Source of the DNA: Spirochaetia bacterium
GTDB taxonomy: Bacteria > Spirochaetota > Spirochaetia > Treponematales > Breznakiellaceae
NCBI GenBank assembly: GCA_025997715.1
Contig: BNUY01000150.1
Coordinates: 1-6,650, forward strand
Direction: 5' to 3'
Length of the DNA stretch: 6,650 nucleotides
Under the pieces are notes generated by a model. That model was not told the origin of the DNA. It did not search any database and was given only the letters and a program-made list of their open reading frames with translations. Within the stretch, counting starts at the first letter, position 1. The number at the start of each line of letters is the position of its first letter. The position numbers and the translations under genes were made by a program. Of the stretch, positions 1 to 6,059 are shown one piece after another.

Positions 1-500
1 AGCTCAAGTTCCTGCAAAACACCCTGGGCAATGGCCTTTCCCCCCAGGACAGCTATATGCTGCAGCGGAGCATCAAGACCCTGCCGCTCAGGCTGGACCG
101 GCATGAAAAAAACACCAATACGGTGGTCGCCTATTTACAGGCCCATCCAAGGGTGGCAAAAGTTTTTTATCCCACCCTGCTGGATGAGGAGCGGCGTATC
201 CAGGCGGCCCAGAGCACCGGTAACGGCGCGGTACTGTCCCTGGTTTTAAGTGACGGCTGCGATCCCGCCGCGTTTATTGCGGCTCTTTCCCTGTTTGATC
301 TGGCGGTAAGCCTGGGCAGTGTGGAATCCCTGGTCTGCCATCCCGCCAGCATGACCCACGAATCCTTTCCGGCGGATCTGCAAAAAAAGGTGGGGATAGA
401 AGCAAACCTGATACGGCTTTCGATTGGGATAGAAAACATAGATGACCTGATTGCGGATCTGGAGCAGGCTCTCGTGTACTGTACCAGACAGGCCACATAA
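1..500 (+). CDS. Cys/Met metabolism PLP-dependent enzyme, C-terminal part (5' end outside window)
   Basis: The reading frame is open from base 3 and gives about 165 residues, the C-terminal domain of a protein that is normally near 390 residues. Enzymes of this fold-type I family (cystathionine gamma-synthase, cystathionine gamma-lyase, methionine gamma-lyase) carry out beta or gamma elimination or replacement on sulfur amino acids in the cytoplasm. Visible hallmarks are LQNTLG near the start, the IKTLPLRLDRHEKN helix, SLGSVESLVCHPASMTH and, near the end, LIRLSIGIENIDDLI. In this family the Arg of LIRLS binds the substrate carboxylate. The PLP-binding lysine lies upstream of the window, so the specific reaction cannot be settled. 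The gene is followed after 10 bases by a terminator, so it ends its own transcript, but the adjacent importer operon suggests a shared role in cystine or cysteine use. Family assignment is firm; the choice between lyase and synthase is open. Confidence 0.93.
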   Translation, partial: LKFLQNTLGNGLSPQDSYMLQRSIKTLPLRLDRHEKNTNTVVAYLQAHPRVAKVFYPTLLDEERRIQAAQSTGNGAVLSLVLSDGCDPAAFIAALSLFDLAVSLGSVESLVCHPASMTHESFPADLQKKVGIEANLIRLSIGIENIDDLIADLEQALVYCTRQAT

Positions 501-510
501 TTTGTTACCT

Positions 511-540
511 ATTGAGACATTTTTGGTCTCAATTATTTTT
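511..540 (+). terminator. Rho-independent terminator after the PLP enzyme gene
   Basis: A perfect 8-bp inverted repeat, ATTGAGAC (511-518) and GTCTCAAT (526-533), encloses a 7-base loop and is followed by TATTTTT. It lies 10 bases after the stop codon of the trans-sulfuration enzyme. The stem has only three G-C pairs, so termination may be partial and some readthrough into the importer operon is possible. Confidence 0.7.
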
Positions 541-545
541 AACCC

Positions 546-566
546 GGTTCATCTATTTGATGAATC
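546..566 (+). promoter_or_regulatory. Hairpin just upstream of the binding-protein RBS
   Basis: GGTTCATC (546-553) pairs with GATGAATC (559-566), with one G-U pair and a 5-base loop. The hairpin ends 2 bases before the AAAGGAG ribosome binding site (569-575) of the substrate-binding protein gene. It could be a protein-binding operator, a 5' mRNA stabiliser or a brake on translation; the sequence does not say which. Confidence 0.4.
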
Positions 567-581
567 ACAAAGGAGCATAGG

Positions 582-1367
582 ATGAAAAAGCTGATCGTTA
601 TTTTGGTGGCATTTGCTTTGGTGTTTACCGCTTGCAAGGGCAAGAAACAGCAGCAAGCCGAATCGAGCCTCGACAAGATTAAGGCGGCGGGGGTACTCTC
701 CATCGGTACCGAGGGAACCTACCCGCCCTTCAGTTTCCACAATGAAGCCAACGAACTGGTGGGCTACGATGTGGAAATCGCCCGGGAAATTGCGAAAAAG
801 CTGGGTGTTACGGCCAAGCATGTCGAGTCCCGGTGGGATTCCCTCATCATCGGTGTTGACTCAGGCCACTGGGATACGGTGATCAACCAGGTGGGGATCA
901 ATCTGGATCGCCAGGCAAAGTACGATTTCTCCACCCCCTATTCCTACAGCCGGGGCGTGCTCATCGTCCATAACGACAATACTACTATCAATACCTTCAG
1001 TGATTTGAAGGGCAAGAAATCCGCCCAGACCGTTACCAGCAACTGGGCGAAGCTGGGTGAATCAAACGGCGCGGAAATTGTGGGCACCGATGGTTTCAAC
1101 CAGTCCGTAGACCTTGTTATCTCAGGCCGCGCTGACGCCACCATTAACGATGATGTTACCTTCTATGATTACACCAATCAGCATCCCACAAGCCCGGTGA
1201 AGATCGTCGCCACTTCCGACGACATAACCGCCAATGGGGCAATCATAGCCAAGAATCAGCCGGAACTGCTGGCGGCCATTAACAAGGCCCTGGACGAATT
1301 GCAGAAAGAGGGAACCCTCAAGGCAATTTCTGAAAAATACTTTGGCAAGGATATTTCGGTAAAGTAG
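582..1367 (+). CDS. Polar amino acid (probably L-cystine) ABC transporter substrate-binding lipoprotein
   Basis: This 261-residue protein is of usual length for family 3 solute-binding proteins. The N-terminus is a lipoprotein signal: K2-K3, a hydrophobic stretch 4-15, then lipobox F-T-A-C with lipidated C18. Phe at the -3 lipobox position is relaxed, as often in spirochaetes. The family signature is GYDVEIAREIAKKLG (61-75). Ligand-site segments are TYPPFSF (46-52), the SRWDSLIIGVDSGHWD region (83-98) and DFSTPYSYSRG (115-125). The stretches TSNWAKLGE (152-160), DGFNQSVDLV (170-179) and GRADATIND (182-190) resemble TcyA/TcyJ-type cystine-binding proteins, which is the basis for the substrate guess. 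The start is fixed by AAAGGAG at 569-575, six bases before ATG. It is the first gene of a three-gene importer operon. The fold and role are certain; cystine is inferred from resemblance and from the PLP sulfur enzyme next door. Confidence 0.93.
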   Translation: MKKLIVILVAFALVFTACKGKKQQQAESSLDKIKAAGVLSIGTEGTYPPFSFHNEANELVGYDVEIAREIAKKLGVTAKHVESRWDSLIIGVDSGHWDTVINQVGINLDRQAKYDFSTPYSYSRGVLIVHNDNTTINTFSDLKGKKSAQTVTSNWAKLGESNGAEIVGTDGFNQSVDLVISGRADATINDDVTFYDYTNQHPTSPVKIVATSDDITANGAIIAKNQPELLAAINKALDELQKEGTLKAISEKYFGKDISVK

Positions 1368-1368
1368 T

Positions 1369-2049
1369 ATGGAGCAGGATTGGCCGCGGATCATAAAAAT
1401 AGTAAGTGAATCACTGTGGCCTATCCTGAAAGCAGGATTACTGTTGACCATGCCCATGACCGTAGCGTCTTTTGCGGTGGGCATGGTGATCGCAGCCATA
1501 ACGGCCTTCATGCGGCTTTCAAAACACAAGCTGCCGCGGAAAATCGCGGAACTGTATGTCTGGGTTTTCCGGGGGACGCCGTTATTGGTTCAGCTATTCA
1601 TCGTGTTTTACGGGCTGCCCAGTATCGGCATACGGCTCAATGCGGTGCCGTCGGCCATTATTGCCTTTTCGCTTAACGTGGGGGCCTATTGTTCGGAAAC
1701 GATCCGGGCCTCCATTCTTGCCATCCCCAAGGGCCAGTGGGACGCCGCCGCTTCCCTGGGCATGACGGGCCCCCGCTCTTTGTGGCGCATCATCGCTCCC
1801 CAGAGCCTGGCCATTGCCGTGCCGTCCCTGAGCAATAGTTTTATCAGCCTGGTGAAGGACACATCCCTTGCCGCAAATATTACGGTGGTGGATATGTTCA
1901 TGGTTACCCAACGGGTGGCCGCCCGAACCTACGAGCCCATGTTGCTGTATTGTCTGGCGGCGCTGATCTATCTGGCCTTCTCGACCATATTGACCTGGGC
2001 GCAGGGCGGGTTGGAATCGGCCCTGTCAAAGAATCGGGGAGCAGCATAA
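1369..2049 (+). CDS. Polar amino acid (probably L-cystine) ABC transporter permease, HisM/TcyB type
   Basis: A 226-residue integral membrane protein of the His/Glu/Gln/Arg/opine permease family. Hydrophobic segments lie at about residues 17-48, 60-82, 93-112, 141-165 and 187-212, fitting the usual five-helix topology. Conserved family marks are VFRGTPLLVQLFIVFYGLP (66-84) and the cytoplasmic EAA loop at 125-145 (DAAASLGMTG followed by WRIIAPQ), which docks on the ATPase. It probably acts as a homodimer, because only one permease gene is present. The ATG lies one base after the stop of the binding-protein gene. No good Shine-Dalgarno sequence is visible (only GGTAAAG), so translation is probably coupled. 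Its TAA shares one base with the ATG of the ATPase gene. Confidence 0.94.
   Translation: MEQDWPRIIKIVSESLWPILKAGLLLTMPMTVASFAVGMVIAAITAFMRLSKHKLPRKIAELYVWVFRGTPLLVQLFIVFYGLPSIGIRLNAVPSAIIAFSLNVGAYCSETIRASILAIPKGQWDAAASLGMTGPRSLWRIIAPQSLAIAVPSLSNSFISLVKDTSLAANITVVDMFMVTQRVAARTYEPMLLYCLAALIYLAFSTILTWAQGGLESALSKNRGAA
2036..2041 (+). promoter_or_regulatory. Ribosome binding site that decides the ATPase start
   Basis: GGGGAG lies seven bases before ATG 2049. This supports 2049 as the start instead of an in-frame ATG at 1950, which would overlap the permease gene by 100 bases and add 33 residues not expected in the family. Confidence 0.7.
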
Positions 2050-2834
2050 TGGTACATCTTTCCCATATCAGTAAACAGTTCGGCGATCTAAGGGTGCTGA
2101 AGGATATTAGTTTTCACGCGCCCCGTGGAAAAACTACCGTCGTGATAGGCCCCTCCGGTTCAGGCAAATCAACGTTACTGCGCTGTATCAATCTGCTGGA
2201 AACCCCCGATGCCGGGGAGGTTCGCATTGCCAATACGGCGGTTTCCTTTGACGATCAAAACGCGAAATCCCCTTTCCACCGTCGGCTGAACCGCCGCCGT
2301 GAAATCCTCACCCTGCGGCAGCATACGGGCATGGTGTTTCAGGGCTTTCATTTGTTCCCCCACAAAACCATTCTGGAAAATGTGATGGAAGGCCCCGTGC
2401 AGGTTTTGAAACAGCATCCGGACACGGTGCGGGACATGGCGCTTTCCCTGCTGGAAAAGGTGGAACTCATTGACAAAAAGGATTGCTATCCCGCGACTCT
2501 TTCCGGGGGGCAGCAGCAACGGGCCGCCATTGCCCGCGCCCTGGGCATGGAACCGGACGTGCTGCTTTTTGACGAGCCCACCAGCGCCCTTGACCCGGAA
2601 CTTGAACGGGAAGTCCTCAAGGTGATCCGCGCCCTGGTGAAAGAAAACAACACCATGATCATCGTTACCCACAACCTGTTGTTTGCGAAGGAGATCGGCG
2701 ACCTGGTGGTGTTTGTTGACGGCGGGCAGATTGCCGCTACCGGAACACCGGTGGAGATTTTCGGCGGACACACCACGAAGCGGGCGGGGGAATTTATCGC
2801 CGCGATGCTGCCGCCGATGGAGTATGCGATTTAA
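2049..2834 (+). CDS. Polar amino acid (probably L-cystine) ABC transporter ATP-binding protein
   Basis: From ATG 2049 the protein has 261 residues and shows a complete nucleotide-binding domain: Walker A GPSGSGKST (34-42), Q-loop MVFQ with Q98, ABC signature LSGGQQQR (151-158), Walker B VLLFDEP (171-177), D-loop SALD (179-182) and switch histidine H208 in VTHN. It powers uptake through the permease encoded immediately upstream. A charged insertion at about 65-92, rich in Arg, lies between the first beta strands and the Q-loop; comparable inserts occur in TcyC/TcyN-like and other polar amino acid ATPases. The permease TAA overlaps this ATG by one base, so the two are translationally coupled. 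No terminator is evident between this gene and the kinase gene that begins 53 bases later, so readthrough is possible. Confidence 0.95.
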   Translation: MVHLSHISKQFGDLRVLKDISFHAPRGKTTVVIGPSGSGKSTLLRCINLLETPDAGEVRIANTAVSFDDQNAKSPFHRRLNRRREILTLRQHTGMVFQGFHLFPHKTILENVMEGPVQVLKQHPDTVRDMALSLLEKVELIDKKDCYPATLSGGQQQRAAIARALGMEPDVLLFDEPTSALDPELEREVLKVIRALVKENNTMIIVTHNLLFAKEIGDLVVFVDGGQIAATGTPVEIFGGHTTKRAGEFIAAMLPPMEYAI

Positions 2835-2887
2835 GGTCGGCATCCGGGCAGTTCCCTTTATCAGGCGGATAGGCTATAGTAGGGATA

Positions 2888-4042
2888 ATGCTTTATACGC
2901 TGATGCACAAAATTATCCCCGTTGCCGCACTTGAGATTGATGAAGTTACCATTGGTATTCTCAGCATCCCCGAAGTGTACCATTTGGAACATTTGCCCAT
3001 GGGTGTTCCCCACCATAAGGGTGTTATAGACCGGGGCTTGCTCAATGATTGGTGGCTGGGCAGGGCAATCCCCGCAAGCCGATCCGGGCTGCGGGATGTT
3101 CTGGCCGTATTGGGGGTCAGACACAGCCGGGAACTCCTGGTAAAATGTTTGGGCTTGAGTCTCTCCGACCAGTATTGGCTATGTCCGCAAGGAAAACCCC
3201 TTACCTGGGGGGACATCAATTTTTTTGAAAATGATTTTTCCGAAGATGTGGGGAATGCCCTTTTCGGCAGGACGAGCGGAGACGGGGAACTTAACCTCAT
3301 GTCCCCGGATAACACTTCCGATGGCTGGCTTAAAAAGAAGTGGGTTATCGCCGATGGAAAGCGGGTCCTCCTTAAAGGGGGGAGCCCGCCGTATTATCAG
3401 GAGCCTTTTAACGAGGTTTTGGCGTCACGGATCATGGATCGGCTGAGTGTGCCCCATGTTCCCTACACCCTTACCTGGGATGGGGCGCAGCCCCTAAGCG
3501 CCTGTGAAGATTTTATCAACCCCAATACGGATCTGGTTAGCGCTTGGCGTATATTCGGAAGCCAAAAGAAACCCAACCATTTTTCCAATTATCAGCACTA
3601 TGTAAGCTGCGGTGAAAACTTTGGCATACGGGGTATTCGGGAAAGTCTGGATCAGATGATCGCCGTGGATTATCTTATCGTCAATACGGATCGCCATTTT
3701 AACAATTTTGGGGCGATCCGGAATGCCGAAACCCTAGCCTGGTTAGAGCCCGCCCCGATCTTTGACTGCGGCACCTCTATGTGGCATGACCAGGTTGAGG
3801 AAGTCATAGCGCCTGCATATAAACTTGCCAGTAAACCCTTTAAATCCAACCATGCGGATCAGATAAAGCTGGTTAGTTCCTTTGACTGGCTCAATCCTGC
3901 CGCGCTGCTGGGTATTGATGAGGAATACGGCGAATTGCTTAAACAGAGTGTGGTTATCGATGACAAACGGCGGAGTAAGTTATGCTGGGCGCTGAAAAGA
4001 CGGGTAGAGATGCTGACGGATGCTGCGGCGCTTGCACACTAA
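2888..4042 (+). CDS. HipA-like Ser/Thr protein kinase, stand-alone
   Basis: This 384-residue protein has a HipA-like kinase C-terminal domain. Visible kinase parts are a loop with NTSDGWLKKKW (142-152), VLLKGG with probable ATP-binding K163, the following helix with E176, the catalytic loop IVNTDRHFNNFG (264-275) with D268 and N272/N273, and the metal-binding IFDCGTS with D293. All key residues are present, so an active kinase is likely. The N-terminal half (about 1-135, including YTLMHKII, GVIDRGLLNDWW, IPASRSGLRD and LSLSDQYWLCP) is not a typical HipA_N domain. I recognise it as a conserved feature of a clostridial/gut-bacterial HipA-domain group of unknown function. ATG 2888 is preceded by AGGG at 2881-2884, and an in-frame TAG at 2870 blocks longer starts. 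There is no HipB-like helix-turn-helix gene next to it, unlike classical hipBA. The target is unknown; HipA itself phosphorylates glutamyl-tRNA synthetase, but that must not be transferred here. Confidence 0.85.
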   Translation: MLYTLMHKIIPVAALEIDEVTIGILSIPEVYHLEHLPMGVPHHKGVIDRGLLNDWWLGRAIPASRSGLRDVLAVLGVRHSRELLVKCLGLSLSDQYWLCPQGKPLTWGDINFFENDFSEDVGNALFGRTSGDGELNLMSPDNTSDGWLKKKWVIADGKRVLLKGGSPPYYQEPFNEVLASRIMDRLSVPHVPYTLTWDGAQPLSACEDFINPNTDLVSAWRIFGSQKKPNHFSNYQHYVSCGENFGIRGIRESLDQMIAVDYLIVNTDRHFNNFGAIRNAETLAWLEPAPIFDCGTSMWHDQVEEVIAPAYKLASKPFKSNHADQIKLVSSFDWLNPAALLGIDEEYGELLKQSVVIDDKRRSKLCWALKRRVEMLTDAAALAH

Positions 4043-4045
4043 AAT

Positions 4046-4080
4046 ACCCTCCTCCATCGATATGCCTGGGGGTTTTCTTT
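4046..4080. terminator. Probable bidirectional terminator between convergent genes
   Basis: ACCCTC (4046-4051) pairs with GGGGGT (4068-4073), including one G-U pair. It is flanked by AAAAT on the left and followed by TTTTCTTTTAT on the right. The element sits in the 42-base gap between the kinase gene and the convergent DUF1905 gene. Read in the + direction it has a good T-run; in the - direction only ATTTTA follows. The loop is long (16 bases), which lowers confidence. Confidence 0.5.
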
Positions 4081-4084
4081 TATA

Positions 4085-4582
4085 TCACCATGGATTATCT
4101 CTCCCGACAAATCTTCCTTTCCCTAATAAAAAGTTTATGGCCTTCTTAATATTTCTATCGATACTTGTTTCTCTTTTCAACGAGGAAATATACCGTATAA
4201 TTTCATGTTTTCTTGACGGTGGTAGTTCATCAAACACTTTTTTCGCTTCAATGTTGGCTTCAAGAGCTTTTATAAATTTTTTGTTAGGAATTATTGTTCT
4301 TTTGATTGGATCAAATACTATTGTTAGTTCAATTTCTTCCCCGATCCTTTTGGATGAATCTTTCAACATCATCGTATTAATATAAAGGCGCCATAGACCC
4401 TTAAATTTCATTAACGTTTGTTTGTACGGGTTATTATTTATCAGTCCTTTAACACGAATAGGCCCTTTGTTTTTACCTGATTGTTCAAATAGTTTCTCTA
4501 ATACATTCCCGGGAATAAATACGAATGGATTTACCTCTATTATTTCAATTGCGGCTTTGAATTTATATGTTTTTAATGCCAT
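4085..4582 (-). CDS. DUF1905 / YdeI-OmdA family protein
   Basis: A 165-residue protein with two recognised parts. Residues 1-92 fit DUF1905 (FKAAIEI at 8-14, PFVFIPGNV at 19-27, GPIRVKGLINN at 40-50 and GLWRLYIN at 62-69). Residues 98-165 fit the YdeI/OmdA 'bacteriocin-protection' domain (KALEANIEAKKVFDELPPS, then HEIIRYI, and the ending GRFVGRDNPW). The biochemical role of the family is not established. The OmdA name comes from YdeI-type proteins linked to resistance to antimicrobial peptides, and function should not be assumed from it. There is no signal peptide or membrane segment, so it is cytoplasmic. It is A+T-rich compared with the genes to the left. It starts 12 bases after the end of a gene remnant on the same strand, spacing typical of an old operon. 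The ribosome binding site is weak (GGGC, about ten bases before ATG). Confidence 0.88.
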   Translation of the reverse strand: MALKTYKFKAAIEIIEVNPFVFIPGNVLEKLFEQSGKNKGPIRVKGLINNNPYKQTLMKFKGLWRLYINTMMLKDSSKRIGEEIELTIVFDPIKRTIIPNKKFIKALEANIEAKKVFDELPPSRKHEIIRYISSLKRETSIDRNIKKAINFLLGKGRFVGRDNPW

Positions 4583-4594
4583 GATTTTTGCCCA

Positions 4595-4847
4595 TCATAG
4601 TGTTCCCAGGACGCTCACCATGGCCCGTCGGTTTTTATACTGAATTTTGTATTGATCAATCATTTCTGAAACCACTTTATTACCGCCTTTTATTCATCAT
4701 CTTAAGCCATTGTGCAATTTGTTCATAACAACTGCGCCCTACATTTCTTTCTGCATAGTGATCAACCGCTTTCCTGAATAAAGCAAGTGCCTTTTCCGGA
4801 AATTCTGCGGCGAAATATTTATGATAAGCGCCCATTTTGTAAAGGGG
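4595..4847 (-). pseudogene. Frameshifted 3' remnant of a gene, probably SWIM zinc-finger-type protein
   Basis: Between the two A+T-rich genes the - strand still encodes protein-like sequence in two frames. The first part, from the codon after the SUFU stop (4847) down to a TAA at 4680-4682, reads LYKMGAYHKYF, EKALALFRKAVDHYAE and YEQIAQWLKMM. After a +1 or -1 shift near 4683-4692 the second part reads GGNKVVSEMIDQYKIQYKN and RRAMVSVLG, ending at TGA 4595-4597. Joined, the two make an alpha-helical segment of about 84 residues like the C-terminal tail of SWIM-finger (or DUF6880-like) proteins, as I recall that family; the zinc finger itself is absent. No start codon context or ribosome binding site is seen. 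It is best read as a decayed fragment left by a deletion. Protein-like character is clear; the family name is less certain. Confidence 0.6.
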
Positions 4848-5975
4848 TCATTTTTTTGCTGTTAATTTCAGCATTCCCTGGCAAAGGTTTTTTCTTTCAC
4901 CTGTAACAGGTTGTTTAAATAATGTGCCAAATTTCCTTACCATGTTATCTATTGAAGTTGATCTATAAAACTCGACTTCATCCTGATACAATGGAAACAC
5001 ATTTGAAAAACCCACCGCTTCTGTATTGGGAAGAACACAAACGGAAGCATCTTCATCAGGTAAACAATATGGTACTATTATTACTGAAGTATAGTTAGTA
5101 TTTCCAATAAACGTACTTTCCCCTTTCGATGTAAAATCAACAGACAAGCCGCGGCATAGAAAACCCTTCTGCACTATTGGTATTTGCGCTATTCTAAATA
5201 GCATTTCTACGGGCCAAGCATCAGGTGTGTTTAAAACATCTGCATTAAAGTTCCAATCCGGTTGAATGTACATTACCAACTCCGTGCGATTTCTAACGCC
5301 CACATACTCTTTCGGTATATTCATACGGTATGCACCAATACCGATAGTAACCAATGTCCAATAATTTCGGACACCGGTTGGCTTAATTACATCGATTTTC
5401 AAAAAGTCTTCATTATTTGTTCCCCGTCCATTAATAAAACTATCAATGTTTCCAAAATGTTTCTGTATATGGCTTTCAATACAAAACAGTTCTTCCTTTG
5501 AGTATCGTAAATATTTTTCATCGGAATCCATCATCAAATGTTCCTCCTCGTCAAATTGGTCAAACAATATGCATTTCTCATACATTTCACTAATACATCG
5601 TGTTGGGCATACTCCACATCCTGATAATAATCTATCCCATGCCTTAGTGGCGGCTTCCAATATACGCATATTCATTGCTTTAGAGTTTTTTGGATAATAG
5701 TTTTCCACATATTCTTCATAAAACACGGTTTCATTTGTCAGTCCACCCAATTTTTGAAAAATACTTTTTTTCATTTCCTTTGAAAAATATACACAGAATT
5801 GTACAATTTGTCCCTGATCATTTTGTTTTTGATATTTTTTTAACTTGATGCTTTTCCGTATTTCATTATATAGTTTCCATGCATACTCATAGCAAAACCA
5901 GTTCAATTTTATTTTTTCATCATTGTTTGCATAAAAGTATTTTGCCTTAATCGGATCAATTTCCATTTTCTTCAT
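4848..5975 (-). CDS. SUFU (suppressor of fused) domain protein with cysteine-containing N-terminal region
   Basis: A 375-residue cytoplasmic protein without signal or membrane segments. Residues about 161-350 match the bacterial SUFU domain: GVRNYWTLVTIGIGAYRMN (201-219), RTELVMYIQPDWNF (230-243), the AWPVEMLFRIAQIP helix (253-266), the SVIIVPYC strand (297-304) and NVFPLYQDEVEF (325-336). In bacteria, SUFU proteins have been proposed from comparative genomics to be immunity proteins of polymorphic toxin systems; no toxin gene is visible here, so that role is only possible. The first 150 residues are not recognised. They contain a conserved-looking cluster C120-x2-C123-x3-C127 plus C135 (GCGVCPTRC) that could bind metal. 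ATG 5975 follows a strong AGGGGGAGGA (5981-5990) seven bases upstream; a second ATG three codons later is possible. The gene is strongly A+T-rich. In-frame remnant sequence follows directly after its TGA. Confidence 0.82.
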   Translation of the reverse strand: MKKMEIDPIKAKYFYANNDEKIKLNWFCYEYAWKLYNEIRKSIKLKKYQKQNDQGQIVQFCVYFSKEMKKSIFQKLGGLTNETVFYEEYVENYYPKNSKAMNMRILEAATKAWDRLLSGCGVCPTRCISEMYEKCILFDQFDEEEHLMMDSDEKYLRYSKEELFCIESHIQKHFGNIDSFINGRGTNNEDFLKIDVIKPTGVRNYWTLVTIGIGAYRMNIPKEYVGVRNRTELVMYIQPDWNFNADVLNTPDAWPVEMLFRIAQIPIVQKGFLCRGLSVDFTSKGESTFIGNTNYTSVIIVPYCLPDEDASVCVLPNTEAVGFSNVFPLYQDEVEFYRSTSIDNMVRKFGTLFKQPVTGERKNLCQGMLKLTAKK

Positions 5976-5980
5976 AACAA

Positions 5981-5990
5981 TCCTCCCCCT
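5981..5990 (-). promoter_or_regulatory. Strong ribosome binding site of the SUFU gene
   Basis: Read on the - strand the bases give AGGGGGAGGA, close to the full anti-Shine-Dalgarno complement, ending five bases before the ATG at 5973-5975. It decides ATG 5975 over the ATG three codons downstream. Confidence 0.75.
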
Positions 5991-5996
5991 TAAATT

Positions 5997-6026
5997 ATTT
6001 TACCATACGTTACCGGCACATGTCAA
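5997..6026 (-). promoter_or_regulatory. Sigma70-type promoter of the SUFU gene
   Basis: On the - strand a perfect -35 TTGACA (6021-6026) is followed after 18 bases by -10 TAAAAT (5997-6002), preceded by TGG as an extended -10 element. Transcription should begin near 5990, leaving a very short leader that holds little more than the ribosome binding site. The promoter lies in the 84-base gap after hicB, so the SUFU gene need not depend on hicB transcription. Confidence 0.7.
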
Positions 6027-6059
6027 TAACTTTTGGTAAATGCCCCGAGTTGGGATAAT

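Larger units (their letters stand above)
4085..6030. other. A+T-rich accessory island
   Basis: Base composition falls sharply after the kinase gene and recovers at hicB: bases 4141-4200 hold 18 G+C of 60, against 41 of 60 at 181-240 and 34 of 60 at 6121-6180. The patch carries the DUF1905 gene, the gene remnant and the SUFU gene, all on the - strand. I find no integrase, transposase, terminal repeat or target duplication, so the route of entry is unknown. Boundaries are judged by eye. Confidence 0.6.

Noticed and set aside
512..539. Promoter TTGAGA-16-TATTTT for the importer operon
   Set aside because: It lies inside the terminator stem and T-run, which explain the same bases better. The -10 is poor. 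A promoter for the operon must exist, but I cannot place it.
1950..2048. Longer start of the ATPase gene at ATG 1950
   Set aside because: It would overlap the permease by 100 bases and add 33 residues before the normal family N-terminus. GGGGAG at 2036-2041 and the stop/start overlap support 2049.
2842..2870. Hairpin ATCCG / CGGAT after the ATPase gene as terminator
   Set aside because: Only five pairs around a 19-base loop, with no T-run after it.
2852..2880. Promoter TTCCCT-17-TATAGT before the kinase gene
   Set aside because: The -10 is fair, but the -35 matches only about half the consensus, too weak to annotate.
4020..4385. 121-codon open frame on the + strand overlapping the kinase end and the DUF1905 gene
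   Set aside because: It is hydrophobic, low-complexity sequence produced by reading the A+T-rich DUF1905 gene backwards; the opposite strand has clear family motifs.
5262..5697. Open frames on the + strand within the SUFU gene
   Set aside because: They are antisense to the SUFU-domain gene and have no recognisable features.
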